Assembly: GCA_027488195.1 (NCBI GenBank)
Contig: JAIYCD010000253.1
Location: forward strand, 1-50,261
Reading direction: 5' to 3'
DNA length: 50,261 bases
Origin: Acetobacteraceae bacterium
GTDB lineage: Bacteria > Pseudomonadota > Alphaproteobacteria > Acetobacterales > Acetobacteraceae
The notes under the pieces were generated by a model. The model did no database searches, was not told where the DNA came from, and saw only the letters and a list, made by a program, of their open reading frames with translations. Both the position numbers and the translations under genes were made by a program. The number at the start of each line of letters is the position of its first letter. Within the stretch, counting starts at the first letter, position 1. This document shows positions 1 to 10,263 of this stretch, piece by piece.

Positions 1-17
1 CCGGCGTCTGAGGGCTC

Positions 18-1409
18 CTAAATATGCAAAGCCCTCCCGTCCACGGCGAGGGCGGCTTCCTTCACCGCCTCGCTGAGCGTCGGGTGAGCGTGGCAGGTGC
101 GGGCCACATCCTCGGCACTCGCGCCGAATTCGATGGCGAGCGCGATCTCGGCGATCAGCGTCCCGGCATCGGGGCCCATGATATGGGCACCCAGCACGGC
201 GTCGCTCTTGGCATCGGCCAGGATCTTCACGAAGCCGTCCATGTCGCCCATGGCGCGGGCGCGGCCATTGGCGGTGAAGGGGAACTTGCCGACCTTGTAG
301 GCCTGCCCGCGCGCCTTCAGCTGCTCCTCGGTCTCGCCCACGGAAGCCAGTTCCGGCCATGTGTACACCACGCTCGGGATGGCGTTGTAGTTGATGTGCG
401 GCTTCTGGCCGGCCAATTGTTCGGCCAGGGCCACGCCCTCATCCTCGGCCTTGTGCGCCAGCATAGCCCCCGCGATGGCGTCGCCGATGGCGTAGATGCC
501 CGGGACGTTCGTCGCGTAATGCGCGTCGGTCTGCACGCGGCCGCGCTCATCCAGCGCCACGCCCGCCTCCGCGAGGCCGAGCCCCTCCACATGCGGGCGG
601 CGGCCGATGGCCAGCAGCACGACATCGGCGCGCAGCGTCTCGGCCGCGCCACCGGCCGCGGGTTCGATCGTCACGTTCACGCCGGTTTCGTCGGCCACCG
701 CGGCGGTGACCTTGCTCTTCAGCTTGAACTTGAAGCCCTGCTTGGTCAGCACCCGCTCGAAGGCCTTGGAGAGCTCATTGTCCATCCCCGGCGTGATGCG
801 GTCGAGATATTCCACGACCGTCACCTTGGCACCGAGGCGCCCCCAGACGCTGCCGAGCTCAAGGCCGATCACGCCGCCGCCGATCACCACCAGGTGCTCG
901 GGCACCTTCGTGAGTTCCAGCGCGCCAGTGGAGGTGACGATGCGCGTCTCATCCACCTCGATGCCCCTGAGCGGAATGCTCTCGCTGCCCGTCGCGATGA
1001 CGATGTTCTTCGCCGTGTAGGACTGGCCCGCGACCTCGACCGTGGTCGGGTTCACGATGCGGCCGGCGCCCTTGAGCCACGTGACCTTGTTCTTCTTGAA
1101 CAGGAATTCCACGCCCTTGACGTTGGCGCCCACCACCTCGGCCTTGCGGGCCTGCATGCGGGCGAGGTCGAAGGAAACGCCGGTCACCACGATGCCGTGA
1201 TCCCCGAGCTTGTGCTTGGTCTCCTCGAAATGCTCGGAGGATTGCAGCAGCGCCTTGGAAGGGATGCAGCCGACATTGAGGCAGGTGCCGCCCAGCGTCT
1301 CGCGCTTCTCGACACAGGCGACCTTGAGGCCGAGCTGGGCCGCGCGGATGGCGCAGACATAGCCGCCGGGGCCGGCGCCGATCACGATGACATCGAAGCT
1401 GTCAGACAT
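18..1409 (-). CDS. lpdA: Dihydrolipoyl dehydrogenase (E3)
   Basis: FAD-binding [17 protein letters not shown], redox-active [17 protein letters not shown]-terminal [15 protein letters not shown]; full-length 463 aa. Confidence 0.97.
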   Translation of the reverse strand: MSDSFDVIVIGAGPGGYVCAIRAAQLGLKVACVEKRETLGGTCLNVGCIPSKALLQSSEHFEETKHKLGDHGIVVTGVSFDLARMQARKAEVVGANVKGVEFLFKKNKVTWLKGAGRIVNPTTVEVAGQSYTAKNIVIATGSESIPLRGIEVDETRIVTSTGALELTKVPEHLVVIGGGVIGLELGSVWGRLGAKVTVVEYLDRITPGMDNELSKAFERVLTKQGFKFKLKSKVTAAVADETGVNVTIEPAAGGAAETLRADVVLLAIGRRPHVEGLGLAEAGVALDERGRVQTDAHYATNVPGIYAIGDAIAGAMLAHKAEDEGVALAEQLAGQKPHINYNAIPSVVYTWPELASVGETEEQLKARGQAYKVGKFPFTANGRARAMGDMDGFVKILADAKSDAVLGAHIMGPDAGTLIAEIALAIEFGASAEDVARTCHAHPTLSEAVKEAALAVDGRALHI

Positions 1410-1540
1410 GCGAATTCCTCAACCGCGTTTGGCCGCAAACTGGCGCTTGGCGGGGCGTGGCGCAAGGGCGCGGGCGCCACGCCCTCGCCATCCGGCCGGG
1501 GGCGTGGCAGTCCTGGGCGGCAAGGGCCGGGAGGGCGCGC

Positions 1541-1888
1541 GTGGCGGGACGGAGATGGGCGGCACTGGGCGCCATGTGGCTATGGGCGGCCCCTGCCCTC
1601 GCGCAGGCGCAGGGTTGGGGCGATTGCGCGGGCCAGGTGATCCTCCTGGGCACCGCCAGCCAGCCGGAGGGCGCGCGCTTCACCTATTGGGCCAGCCTTT
1701 CCAACCCCGGCATGCGCCCGGTGCGGGTCGAGGCGCGCTTCGGCGAGGGGCCCGCACAGCCTGCCCTGCGGATCGAGGGCGGGCGGATGGAGCGGCTGCG
1801 CCTCGGCGGGGGGCCGGAGCGCCTTCCGGCCGAGGCGATCGCCGCCGCCACCCTCCTGCGCTGCCAGATGGTGCCGACCCGGCCTTGA
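1541..1888 (+). CDS. Small secreted protein of unknown function (paralogue of next gene); GTG start inferred
   Basis: In-frame GTG at 1541 gives signal peptide VAGRRWAALGAMWLWAAPALAQA; mature part has DCAG...AATLLRC pattern shared with 1938..2303. Confidence 0.6.
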   Translation: MAGRRWAALGAMWLWAAPALAQAQGWGDCAGQVILLGTASQPEGARFTYWASLSNPGMRPVRVEARFGEGPAQPALRIEGGRMERLRLGGGPERLPAEAIAAATLLRCQMVPTRP

Positions 1889-1937
1889 CGGCGCCCGCGC
1901 CGCGGGCCCCGATGCCGCGGCGCAGCCGGAGCCCGCC

Positions 1938-2303
1938 ATGACACGATCCCTGATCCTCTCCGTGACCCTTCCCTTGGCCTTCACAGCGGCGCTCGGCTCC
2001 GCGCCGGGCCAGGCCCAGATGGGCCACCCCGGGCAGGATTGCGCGGGCGAGGCGCGCTTCGCCAGCCGGCCGCTTGGGGATGGGCGCTACCTCTACCAGT
2101 TCACCATGGCCAATCCGAGCCGGAACACCGGCTTGCGCTACAACTACAGCTTCACCCTTCCCGGCGGCGCCGGGCATGCGGAGGCGCTGAACGGCTACCT
2201 TCCGCCCGGCGGCAGCACCGAGCACACGCTGGGGAGCGGCGGCCGGGACCTCGGCGCGGAGGCGCTGCGGGCGGCCACCACGCTGCGCTGCTTCCCGCTT
2301 TAG
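1938..2303 (+). CDS. Small secreted protein of unknown function
   Basis: Signal peptide MTRSLILSVTLPLAFTAALGSAPGQAQ; DCAG...AATTLRC pattern like the preceding gene. Confidence 0.65.
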   Translation: MTRSLILSVTLPLAFTAALGSAPGQAQMGHPGQDCAGEARFASRPLGDGRYLYQFTMANPSRNTGLRYNYSFTLPGGAGHAEALNGYLPPGGSTEHTLGSGGRDLGAEALRAATTLRCFPL

Positions 2304-2372
2304 CTGCGCCACGAAGGGGCTTGGCAAGTGCCCCCCTTCCATGCCCCAATCCCTGGATGACGGCGCCGTAAG

Positions 2373-3389
2373 ATGCGCCGAAGCATTCGGGAGAACGCCA
2401 TGGGCCACCCCCTTTCACGCCGGCATGCCCTCACCGCGGGCGGCGCCGCCGTCGTCGCACCACTGGTCGCGCCGAATGTGGCGCGCGGCCAGGGGCGCTA
2501 CCCCGAACGTCCGATCCGCATGATCATCCCCTGGGCGCCGGGCGGCAGCGCCGATGCGCAGCTGCGCAGCCTGGGCGACCAGGTCGGCCGCCTGTTGGGC
2601 CAGCCCGTCGTCGCGGAGAATCGCGGCGGCGCGGGCGGCACCCTGCACGCCGTCCACCTGGCGCGCGAGGCGCGGCCCGATGGCTACACGATCGGCCAGA
2701 TGCACCTCTCGGTGATCCGCCGCCCCTTCCTGGTGCGCAACCCGCAATGGGACGCGACGACCGACTTCACGAACTTCATCGGCCTGAGCGGCTGGCTCTT
2801 CGGCGTGGCCGTCGCGGCCAATAGCCGCTTCCAGACCTGGCAGGACATGATCACCTATGCCCGCGCCAATCCGGGCCGGGTGAGCTTCGCGACTTCGGGC
2901 ATCGCCACGACGAACCATCTGACGATGGAAGACATCATGGCGCGCGAGCGGATCGAGATGACGCATGTCACCTTCCGGGGCGCGTCGGAGGCGGTGCCCC
3001 AGGTGCTGGGCGGGCAGATCGACATGATCGCCGACAGCAGCGTCTGGGCCGGGCCGGTCGAGGCGGGGCAGATGCGCCTGCTCAGCGTCTGGACGGCGGA
3101 CCGCGTGTCGCGCTTCCCGAATGCTCCCACCCTGCGCGAGCTGGGCTATGACCTGGTCGTCACGTCGAACTACGGCTTGTGCGGCCCGCCGCGCATGGAT
3201 CCCGGCATCGTGCGCCTGCTGCATGACGCCTTCCACACGGCGCTGATGGGCCCGGAGAACACCCGCGTCCGCAACCAGTTCGACATGCCGCTCGTCTACT
3301 ACAACACGGCCGATTACCAGGAATTCGTCGTGCAGCGCGCCGCCTATGAGCGCGAGATGGTGACAAGGCTCGGCATCCGCATGGATTAG
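2373..3389 (+). CDS. Bug/TctC-family tripartite tricarboxylate transporter substrate-binding protein
   Basis: Typical RYPERPIRMIIPWAPGGSADAQLR ... VVAENRGGAGGTLHA ... ARPDGYTIG. Confidence 0.92.
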   Translation: MRRSIRENAMGHPLSRRHALTAGGAAVVAPLVAPNVARGQGRYPERPIRMIIPWAPGGSADAQLRSLGDQVGRLLGQPVVAENRGGAGGTLHAVHLAREARPDGYTIGQMHLSVIRRPFLVRNPQWDATTDFTNFIGLSGWLFGVAVAANSRFQTWQDMITYARANPGRVSFATSGIATTNHLTMEDIMARERIEMTHVTFRGASEAVPQVLGGQIDMIADSSVWAGPVEAGQMRLLSVWTADRVSRFPNAPTLRELGYDLVVTSNYGLCGPPRMDPGIVRLLHDAFHTALMGPENTRVRNQFDMPLVYYNTADYQEFVVQRAAYEREMVTRLGIRMD

Positions 3390-3422
3390 CGCCGTTCGGT
3401 CATCAGGGAGGAAACAACAAAA

Positions 3423-4391
3423 ATGGTCATCCACCGCCGCGCGCTGCTGGGCGGGCTTGCCGCAGCCCCGCTCGCGACCCCCGCCTTCGCCCAGGCGCGC
3501 TATCCAAGCCGCACCATCCGCTTCCTCATTCCCTGGCCGCCCGGCGGCAGCCTGGACGCGCTGCACCGGCAGATGTTCGAGATCTTCCAGCGCGACACCG
3601 GGCAGAGCATCGTCATCGAGAACATGCCGGGCGCCCGCGGCACCCGTGCGGCCTTCTTCCTGACGCAGCAGGCGCGCCCCGATGGCTACACGCTGGCGCA
3701 CCATCACCTTTCCATCCTGCGCCACCCCTTCCTGACCCGGCAGCCGACCTGGGATCCGATCACGGATTTCAGCTACATCATGCAGATCACGGGCTTCGTC
3801 TTCGGCACGGCGGTGCGGTCCGATCGCGGCTGGAACACGTTTGACGACATGATCGCCGAAGCCCGCCGCCGCCCGGGCGAGCTCACCTATTCCACCTCCG
3901 GCATCGCCACCACGAACCACCTGGCGATGGAGGACATCCTCGCCCAGCGCGGCGTGCGGATGGAACACATCCCGACGCGCGGCGCGCAGGAGGGGGTGAC
4001 CATGCTGCTCGGCCGGCAGATCGACATCGTGGCCGATGCGCAATCCTGGCGGCCGCAGGTGGAAAGCGGCGAATTCAGGCTGTTGAGCGCCTGGACGCCC
4101 ACGCGCCTCGCCTCCGCGCCCAATGCGCCCACGCTCACCGAACTGGGGCTCGGCCGCAGCGTGACCTCGCCCTATGGCGTGGTCGGGCCGAAGGGGCTGG
4201 ACCCCGAGATCGTGGACTTCGTGCATCGCAGCCTGAAGAAGGCCTTCGAGGATGATGCCTCCCAGGCGATCATGCGGCGCTGGGAGAACCCGAACGAGTA
4301 TCTCGGCCCGCAAGCCTATCTGGAATTCGCGCGGGAACGCGTGGCCTATGAGCGGGACACGGTGCGGCGGCTGAATCTCAGCATCGACTGA
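3423..4391 (+). CDS. Bug/TctC-family substrate-binding protein (tandem paralogue)
   Basis: RYPSRTIRFLIPWPPGGSLDALHR, ARPDGYTLA; shares SGIATTNHLxMEDI segment with 2373..3389. Confidence 0.92.
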   Translation: MVIHRRALLGGLAAAPLATPAFAQARYPSRTIRFLIPWPPGGSLDALHRQMFEIFQRDTGQSIVIENMPGARGTRAAFFLTQQARPDGYTLAHHHLSILRHPFLTRQPTWDPITDFSYIMQITGFVFGTAVRSDRGWNTFDDMIAEARRRPGELTYSTSGIATTNHLAMEDILAQRGVRMEHIPTRGAQEGVTMLLGRQIDIVADAQSWRPQVESGEFRLLSAWTPTRLASAPNAPTLTELGLGRSVTSPYGVVGPKGLDPEIVDFVHRSLKKAFEDDASQAIMRRWENPNEYLGPQAYLEFARERVAYERDTVRRLNLSID

Positions 4392-4419
4392 TCCGCCGGC
4401 CGGGGCGAGACTGCATCCC

Positions 4420-5964
4420 ATGCAAGATCGCCTCGACACCCTTCTCGACACCCTGCCCCGGGCCTATCCCGGGCCAGGGGGCGCCATCGCCGTGCTGCGC
4501 GCGGGCGAGGTGCTGGCTCGCCACGCCTGGGGCTATGCGAATGCCGAGCGGCGCATCCCCTTCACGCCACGAAGCCTCTTCCGCATCTGCTCCATCACCA
4601 AGCAATTCACCTGCGGCGTGATGCTGGCCCATGGCGAACCCGAGGCGCTGGATGCGGCGATCCGCGCGCGACTGCCCCTGCTGGAAGGCCCTGTCCCCGG
4701 CGCGCGCCACCTGGCGCACAACCAATCGGGCTTGCGCGACTATTGGGCGATGGCCATGCTCCTGGGATCGCCCGTCGAGGCGCCCTTCGGCGATCTGGAG
4801 GCCGAGCGGCTGATCGGTGCCACCCGCACCCTGCAATTCGCGCCCGGCACGCGCTTTTCCTACTGCAATCAGAATTTCCGCCTGCTCTCCGACGCGCTGG
4901 AGGCCACCACCGGCCGCCCCTTCGCCGAGCTTCTCGCCCGCCATGTGCTGGAGCCTGCCGGGATGGACACCGCGATCCTCGCCGCCGACACGCGAGCCCT
5001 GCCGGACGGCACGGAAGGCTATGAGGGCAGCCAGGCGACGGGCTTCCGGGCCGCCGAGAACCGCATCCTCTGGACCGGCGATGCCGGCCTGGCCGCCAGC
5101 CTGGACGACATGATCGCCTGGGAGCGGCATGTGGATGCCACGCGCGACGATCCGGACGCGATCTACAGCCGCCTCTCCGTGCCGGTGGCCTTCGCCGATG
5201 GCTCGGCCGCGCCCTATGGCTTCGGCCTGGCGCGCGGCCAGGAATTCGGCCGGGCCTTCACCGGCCATGGCGGCGCCCTGCGCGGCTGGCGCAGCCACCG
5301 TCTGCATCTGGCGGAGGAGCGGCTTTCCATCGTCGTCCTCTTCAACCACATGGGCGATGCTGCGGGTGCCACGCTGGATGCACTCGCTGCCCTGCTCGGC
5401 GAGACGCGCCCGCAACCCGACCCTGGCCTGCACAGCCCGGCTTGGCTGGGCAGCTATCGGGAGCCGGAGACCGGGCTCTCGGCACGCATCGATCTCGCGG
5501 CACCTGGCCAGGTCCGCCTGCGCTTCGGCCATGGCGCCGAGCGACTCGACCTGCAGCCCGATGGCTCGGCGGGCGGGGCGCGCACGCGGCTGCATGCCGG
5601 GCCGGACGGGCTCTGGATGGACCGGCCGCAGGAAAACTTCCGCACCCGCCTGATCCCCTGCGAGGGCGCCGCCACGCCCGACATCGCCGGCCGCTATCAT
5701 TGCCCCGAGATCGACGCCGAGTTGCTGGTCACCACCGCGGGGGGCGTCGCCTATGGCGGCTTCTCGGGCGCGCTTGGCCTGGGGCGGATGGAAATGCTGG
5801 AGCCGATCGGGCCGGACCTCTGGGCCCTGCCCTGCCCACGCGCGCTGGACCACACGCCGCCGGGCGACTGGACCCTCGCCTTCCGGCGCGAGGGCGGCGC
5901 GGTGACCGGGGTGCAGATCGGTTGCTGGCTGGCGCGCGGGCTGGATTACCGGCGCCGCGCCTGA
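4420..5964 (+). CDS. Serine hydrolase of the beta-lactamase/D-aminopeptidase (DAP) family
   Basis: SITK (SxxK), YCN (YxN), HGGALRGW motifs plus long C-terminal extension. Confidence 0.85.
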   Translation: MQDRLDTLLDTLPRAYPGPGGAIAVLRAGEVLARHAWGYANAERRIPFTPRSLFRICSITKQFTCGVMLAHGEPEALDAAIRARLPLLEGPVPGARHLAHNQSGLRDYWAMAMLLGSPVEAPFGDLEAERLIGATRTLQFAPGTRFSYCNQNFRLLSDALEATTGRPFAELLARHVLEPAGMDTAILAADTRALPDGTEGYEGSQATGFRAAENRILWTGDAGLAASLDDMIAWERHVDATRDDPDAIYSRLSVPVAFADGSAAPYGFGLARGQEFGRAFTGHGGALRGWRSHRLHLAEERLSIVVLFNHMGDAAGATLDALAALLGETRPQPDPGLHSPAWLGSYREPETGLSARIDLAAPGQVRLRFGHGAERLDLQPDGSAGGARTRLHAGPDGLWMDRPQENFRTRLIPCEGAATPDIAGRYHCPEIDAELLVTTAGGVAYGGFSGALGLGRMEMLEPIGPDLWALPCPRALDHTPPGDWTLAFRREGGAVTGVQIGCWLARGLDYRRRA

Positions 5965-5970
5965 GGGGCC

Positions 5971-6921
5971 TCAGCCCAGCCCCATCGCCCAGAGCAGCAC
6001 GCCCTTCTGGGCGTGCAGGCGGTTCTCGGCCTCGTCAAAGACCACGCTTTGCGGGCCGTCCATCACCTCATCGGTGATTTCCTCGCCGCGATGGGCCGGC
6101 AGGCAATGCATGACGATGGCGTCCGGCGCCGCCTGCTTCAGCAGCGCGCCGTTCAACTGGTAGGGGGCGAGGAGGTTGTGGCGGCTCAGCGTCTCGCCAT
6201 CCTTCTCGTCGCTCATCGAGACCCAGCAATCGGTCACGACGCAGCGGGCCCCCTTCACGGCGGCGACGGGGTCGGTCGTGAGCTCGATCTGCGCGCCCTC
6301 GCGCCGCGCCCAGGCCAGCAATTCGGCCGGCGGGGCGAGTTCGGGCGGAGTCGCGATGCGCAGCGTGAAGCCGAAGCGCGCGGCCGCCTGGATGAAGCTC
6401 TGCGCGACATTGTTGCCATCGCCCGTCCAGGCGACGACCTGGCCGGCGATCGGCCCGCGATGCTCCTCGAAGGTCATGATATCGGCCATCAGCTGGCAGG
6501 GGTGGCTGATGTTGGTCAGGCCGTTGATGACGGGAATCGTGGCATGCGCCGCGAGTTCCCGGATGTTCGAGACATCGGCGGTGCGCAGCATGATCGCGTC
6601 CACATAGCGCGAAAGGACGCGGGCCGTGTCCTTGATGCTCTCCCCGCGGTTCAGCTGGATCTCGCGCGCCGTCAGCACGAGCGGCGTGCCGCCCAGCTGG
6701 CGGATGCCGACCTCGAAGCTGACGCGGGTGCGGGTGGAGGGCAGTTCGAAGATCAGCGCGACGGTCTTGCCGGCCAGCGGCTGGCCGGGGACTTCGCCGC
6801 GCTTCGCTTTCTTGCCCAGTTCCAGCATGTGCCGGAGGGTGGGCGCGTCGAGATCCATCAATTCCAGGAAATGCCGGGGGCCTTCGCCGCCCCCGGCTGT
6901 CGGCTTCAACAAGGCGCTCAC
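5971..6921 (-). CDS. argF: Ornithine carbamoyltransferase
   Basis: [35 protein letters not shown]. Confidence 0.97.
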   Translation of the reverse strand: MSALLKPTAGGGEGPRHFLELMDLDAPTLRHMLELGKKAKRGEVPGQPLAGKTVALIFELPSTRTRVSFEVGIRQLGGTPLVLTAREIQLNRGESIKDTARVLSRYVDAIMLRTADVSNIRELAAHATIPVINGLTNISHPCQLMADIMTFEEHRGPIAGQVVAWTGDGNNVAQSFIQAAARFGFTLRIATPPELAPPAELLAWARREGAQIELTTDPVAAVKGARCVVTDCWVSMSDEKDGETLSRHNLLAPYQLNGALLKQAAPDAIVMHCLPAHRGEEITDEVMDGPQSVVFDEAENRLHAQKGVLLWAMGLG

Positions 6922-8105
6922 TTGGCCGGCGCCAGGACTTCGGCAGGTGTGAGCGCCAGGCAGGCGCGGTCGAGGGCGGCCAGCGCCTCATCCACCTCGG
7001 TCTCGGTGATGATCAGCGGCGGCGCCACGCGCAGCACGTTCATCCCCGCCGCGACCGTGAGCAGGCCTTCCTCGACGCATTGGGCCTGCATGGCGCCGTT
7101 GTTCACGTCCGGCACCAGGCGCAGGCCGAGCAGAAGCCCGGCGCCCTGCACGCCCAGGATCACGCGCGGATGGCGCTCGGCCAGGGCCAGCATGCCACGC
7201 CAGAGATGGCGCGCCACGCGGTCCACCTGATCGAGGAAGCCCGGCGCCAGCACCACGTCCAGCACGGCATTGCCGGCCGCGCAGGCGAGCGGCCCGCCGC
7301 CATAGGTGGTGCCATGCGTGCCGGGCTTGAGGTGCTTGGCGACCGCCTCCTTGGCCATGACCGCACCCAGCGGGAAGCCGCCGCCGATGCCCTTGGCCGA
7401 GGACATCACGTCCGGCTCGATGCCCGCCCATTGATGCGCCCAGAGCTTGCCCGAGCGCCCCATGCCGGTCTGCACTTCGTCCAGCGCCAGCAGCAGGCCG
7501 AACTCATCGCAGACGGCGCGGAGGTCGCGCAGGAAGCGCAGATCTGCCGGGCGGACGCCGCCCTCGCCCTGCACGGGCTCGATCATGATGCCGGCGGTTG
7601 CCGGCGTGATGGCGTCCCGCACGGCGTTCATGTTGCCAAAGGGCACATGGTCGAAGCCCTCGACCGCCGGGCCGAAGCCCGCGAGATACTTCTCGTTGCC
7701 GGTGGCGCTGAGCATGGCGAGCGTGCGGCCATGGAAGGCGCCTTCGAAGCAGATCATCCGGAACTTCTCCGGGTGGCCGTTCTCGGCGTGGTATTTCCGC
7801 ACGGCCTTGACCATGCCCTCATTGGCTTCCGCGCCGGAATTGCAGAAGAACACGCTATCCGCGAAGGAGGCTGCCACATGGCGCGCCGCCAGCCTCTCGG
7901 CCTGGGGCACGCGGTAGAGGTTGCTGACATGCATGACCTTCGCCGCCTGCTCGGCGATGGCCTTCACCAGATGCGGGTGGCCGTGGCCGAGGGAGGAGGT
8001 GGCGATGCCGGAGCCGAAATCGAGGAATCGTCGCCCCGCATCCGTCCACACATAGGCGCCTTCGCCCCGCTCGAAAGCGAGGTCGGCACGGTTGTAGGTC
8101 GGCAT
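6918..8105 (-). CDS. argD: Acetylornithine/succinyldiaminopimelate aminotransferase family
   Basis: [50 protein letters not shown]; stop overlaps argF start; upstream ORF extension dismissed. Confidence 0.93.
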   Translation of the reverse strand: MPTYNRADLAFERGEGAYVWTDAGRRFLDFGSGIATSSLGHGHPHLVKAIAEQAAKVMHVSNLYRVPQAERLAARHVAASFADSVFFCNSGAEANEGMVKAVRKYHAENGHPEKFRMICFEGAFHGRTLAMLSATGNEKYLAGFGPAVEGFDHVPFGNMNAVRDAITPATAGIMIEPVQGEGGVRPADLRFLRDLRAVCDEFGLLLALDEVQTGMGRSGKLWAHQWAGIEPDVMSSAKGIGGGFPLGAVMAKEAVAKHLKPGTHGTTYGGGPLACAAGNAVLDVVLAPGFLDQVDRVARHLWRGMLALAERHPRVILGVQGAGLLLGLRLVPDVNNGAMQAQCVEEGLLTVAAGMNVLRVAPPLIITETEVDEALAALDRACLALTPAEVLAPAK

Positions 8106-8223
8106 CAGGGCGGGGATCACGCGACTGCGCTCCTCTGGAATGTTCCGCCCGCGACATGCCGGCGGAAACGAACAGTCTGACGAAAAAAGCTCGGGAATCA
8201 AGCCTTGGATCGGGAATCCGGCC

Positions 8224-8769
8224 TTATCGGCCAGTTGGGCCCTGCAAGCTGCCTGGGCCGCCGGAGCCGGCACCGGGACCAGGCCCCACCCGCCCGACAT
8301 TGCCGAACAGCGCCTGCAGCAGGGTGCGCTCATTGCCCGGGCTCGGCGTCTCGCGCTCGACGAAGTTGACCCGCGGCATGTCGCCCTGGGTCTGGTCGAT
8401 CTGGCGGATCTCGGCGACGGTGCCGGCGGGGCTGAAGTCGACCGCGACGATGCGCTGGGAGCGCAGCGCCATGGTGCGCGCCGGCCGGACCTGCGTGACG
8501 GCGCTGATGTAGTACCAGCTGTTGTCCGAGAAGGTGCTGGTCTGGCTCGGGCTGCCGAGCACCGCCTGGACATCGGCCCGGGTGGAGACGCCCTGCGTGA
8601 TCTGGGCGATCTGCTCCTCCGTCACCGCGTGGCCGCGGTTGACGATGGGCGTCGTGAAGACGTCGCGCGGGCGCTCGGGCATGGGCGGCAGATAGGCGCA
8701 GCCCGCCAGGGCCGGAATGGCCAGGAGTGCGAGGAGACGGATGTTGACCAAGGCAGGGTGACGGGCCAT
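8224..8769 (-). CDS. bamE: Outer membrane assembly factor BamE/SmpA-OmlA family lipoprotein
   Basis: Lipobox ALAGC; GVSTRADVQAVLGSPSQTSTFSDNSWYYIS. Confidence 0.9.
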   Translation of the reverse strand: MARHPALVNIRLLALLAIPALAGCAYLPPMPERPRDVFTTPIVNRGHAVTEEQIAQITQGVSTRADVQAVLGSPSQTSTFSDNSWYYISAVTQVRPARTMALRSQRIVAVDFSPAGTVAEIRQIDQTQGDMPRVNFVERETPSPGNERTLLQALFGNVGRVGPGPGAGSGGPGSLQGPTGR

Positions 8770-8857
8770 GTCCCGGCTTAACGTCACCCAGCCCCTGCGG
8801 TCAATGCGCCTCGACGGCGCGCACCACCCGGGGGCGCTTGCCAGGATTTTCCTCATC

Positions 8858-9388
8858 ATGGGCCTCCTCGGCCTGTTCCGCCGCCGCCCGCATGAGCGGA
8901 CCGGCTTCGAGCTTTACGCCGCCGCCGTCGGCGCCGCGCGTTCGCCGCATTTCTACGCCGAGCTGGGCGTGCCCGACACCACCGCCGGGCGCTTCGAGCT
9001 GGTCAGCCTGCATGTCGGCCTGCTGATCCGCCGGCTGCGCGCCGCCACAGACAAGACGGCGGACGCCCTGGGCCAAGCCGTGTTCGACGCCATGTTCGCC
9101 GACATGGATGTGAACCTGCGCGAGATGGGAATCGGCGACCTCAGCGTCGGCAAGCGCGTGAAAATGCTCTGGGAAGGCTTCCACGGCCGCGCCACCAGTT
9201 ACGCCGAGGCCCTGGATGCGGGCGACACCGCCGCGCTGGCCGCCGCCCTCGAGCGCAACATCTGGGTGAAGGAGGAGGCGCCGCCAGGCGCCGCCCTGGA
9301 GCTCGCCCGCCATGCCGAGCGCGTCTCGGCCCTGCTCGCCGGGCAGGAGCTGCCGGCGCTGCTGCGCGGCGAGGTCCGCTTCGCATGA
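8858..9388 (+). CDS. Ubiquinol-cytochrome c chaperone (CBP3-like) family protein
   Basis: FYAELGVPDTTAGRFELVSLHVGLLIRRLR and MFADMDVNLREMGIGDLSVGKRVKMLWEGFHGR. Confidence 0.88.
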   Translation: MGLLGLFRRRPHERTGFELYAAAVGAARSPHFYAELGVPDTTAGRFELVSLHVGLLIRRLRAATDKTADALGQAVFDAMFADMDVNLREMGIGDLSVGKRVKMLWEGFHGRATSYAEALDAGDTAALAAALERNIWVKEEAPPGAALELARHAERVSALLAGQELPALLRGEVRFA

Positions 9389-9879
9389 GCGCCGATTTCA
9401 GCCACCGCCTGCCCATCGCCCATGTCCCGGCCGGCGGGCAGACCCTGCGCCTCGAAGCCGGCCCGGCCGAGCGGGCGGCGCTGGCGCGGCGCTTCGAGCT
9501 GCTCGCCCTGCATAGCCTCGTCGCGGAACTGCGCCTCGCCCCGGACGAAGGGGGCGCCGTCCGTGTCTCGGGCGGAATGACGGCGGAGCTCGACCAGGCC
9601 TGCGGCATCACCCTCGTCCCCATCCGGCAATCCGTGCGTGAGCCCGTGGCCTGGCGGCTGCTGCCCACAGGCATGGAGCCCTCGGACGGAGAGGACGACC
9701 CGGACGACATCGAGACCGAGCAGGACGTGGCGGATTTGGGCGAGGCGCTGGCCCAGCAATTGTCGTTGGCCCTGGATCCCTACCCCCGCGCCCCAGGTGC
9801 CGCCATGCCAGGGAACCCGTCTGACGAGGCGGCGCATAGCCCCTTTGCAAAGCTGCTGCGGCTGAAGCCGCAAGGGTAG
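9385..9879 (+). CDS. DUF177/YceD family protein
   Basis: Position upstream of rpmF; acidic segment DGEDDPDDIETEQDVADLGEALAQQLSLALDPYPRAPG. Confidence 0.85.
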   Translation: MSADFSHRLPIAHVPAGGQTLRLEAGPAERAALARRFELLALHSLVAELRLAPDEGGAVRVSGGMTAELDQACGITLVPIRQSVREPVAWRLLPTGMEPSDGEDDPDDIETEQDVADLGEALAQQLSLALDPYPRAPGAAMPGNPSDEAAHSPFAKLLRLKPQG

Positions 9880-10035
9880 GTTGCGCGAGGGGAAGAATGG
9901 GTGCTAATCGCCCTCCCTCCCTGCTGCCGCAGGTTTGCAGCGGCCGTTTCCTCTTGGGCGCATCCCGCCCCCTCTCTTGCCTGGGCTGACCGGCACTTAT
10001 CCGGGCGGCCCCCTACCCGTTGAAAGGCTGGCTCC

Positions 10036-10236
10036 ATGGCCGTCCCGAAGAAGAAAGTCTCCCCCTCCCGCCGTGGGATGCGCCGCAGCCACATGGCGCT
10101 GCCGAAGGAAGGGCATGTCGAGTGCTCCAACTGCGGTGAGTTGAAGCGCTCCCACCATGTCTGCCCCTCCTGCGGCCATTATGACGGCCGTGAGGTTGCG
10201 GCGGCCGATGCTCTGAAGGGCGTGGTCCGCGGCTGA
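10036..10236 (+). CDS. rpmF: 50S ribosomal protein L32
   Basis: [19 protein letters not shown]; two CxxC pairs retained. Confidence 0.97.
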   Translation: MAVPKKKVSPSRRGMRRSHMALPKEGHVECSNCGELKRSHHVCPSCGHYDGREVAAADALKGVVRG

Positions 10237-10263
10237 GCCGATGACGGATGGGGCGATCCGCGC

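Noticed and set aside
24-1640. Long plus-strand ORF (538 aa) opposite lpdA
   Set aside because: His/Arg/Gly/Ala-rich translation with no motif; antisense shadow ORF of a conserved gene in high-GC DNA
2311-2341. Imperfect hairpin GAAGGGGC...GCCCCCCTTC after the second secreted-protein gene
   Set aside because: Has a bulge and no T-run; plausible weak terminator but not supportable as a feature
2415-4451. 678-aa minus-strand ORF opposite two Bug genes
   Set aside because: Composition typical of antisense reading of GC-rich coding DNA; sense strand has two complete conserved proteins
8106-8573. N-terminal extension of argD to 551 aa
   Set aside because: Runs through bamE on the same strand in another frame; homology begins at [11 protein letters not shown]
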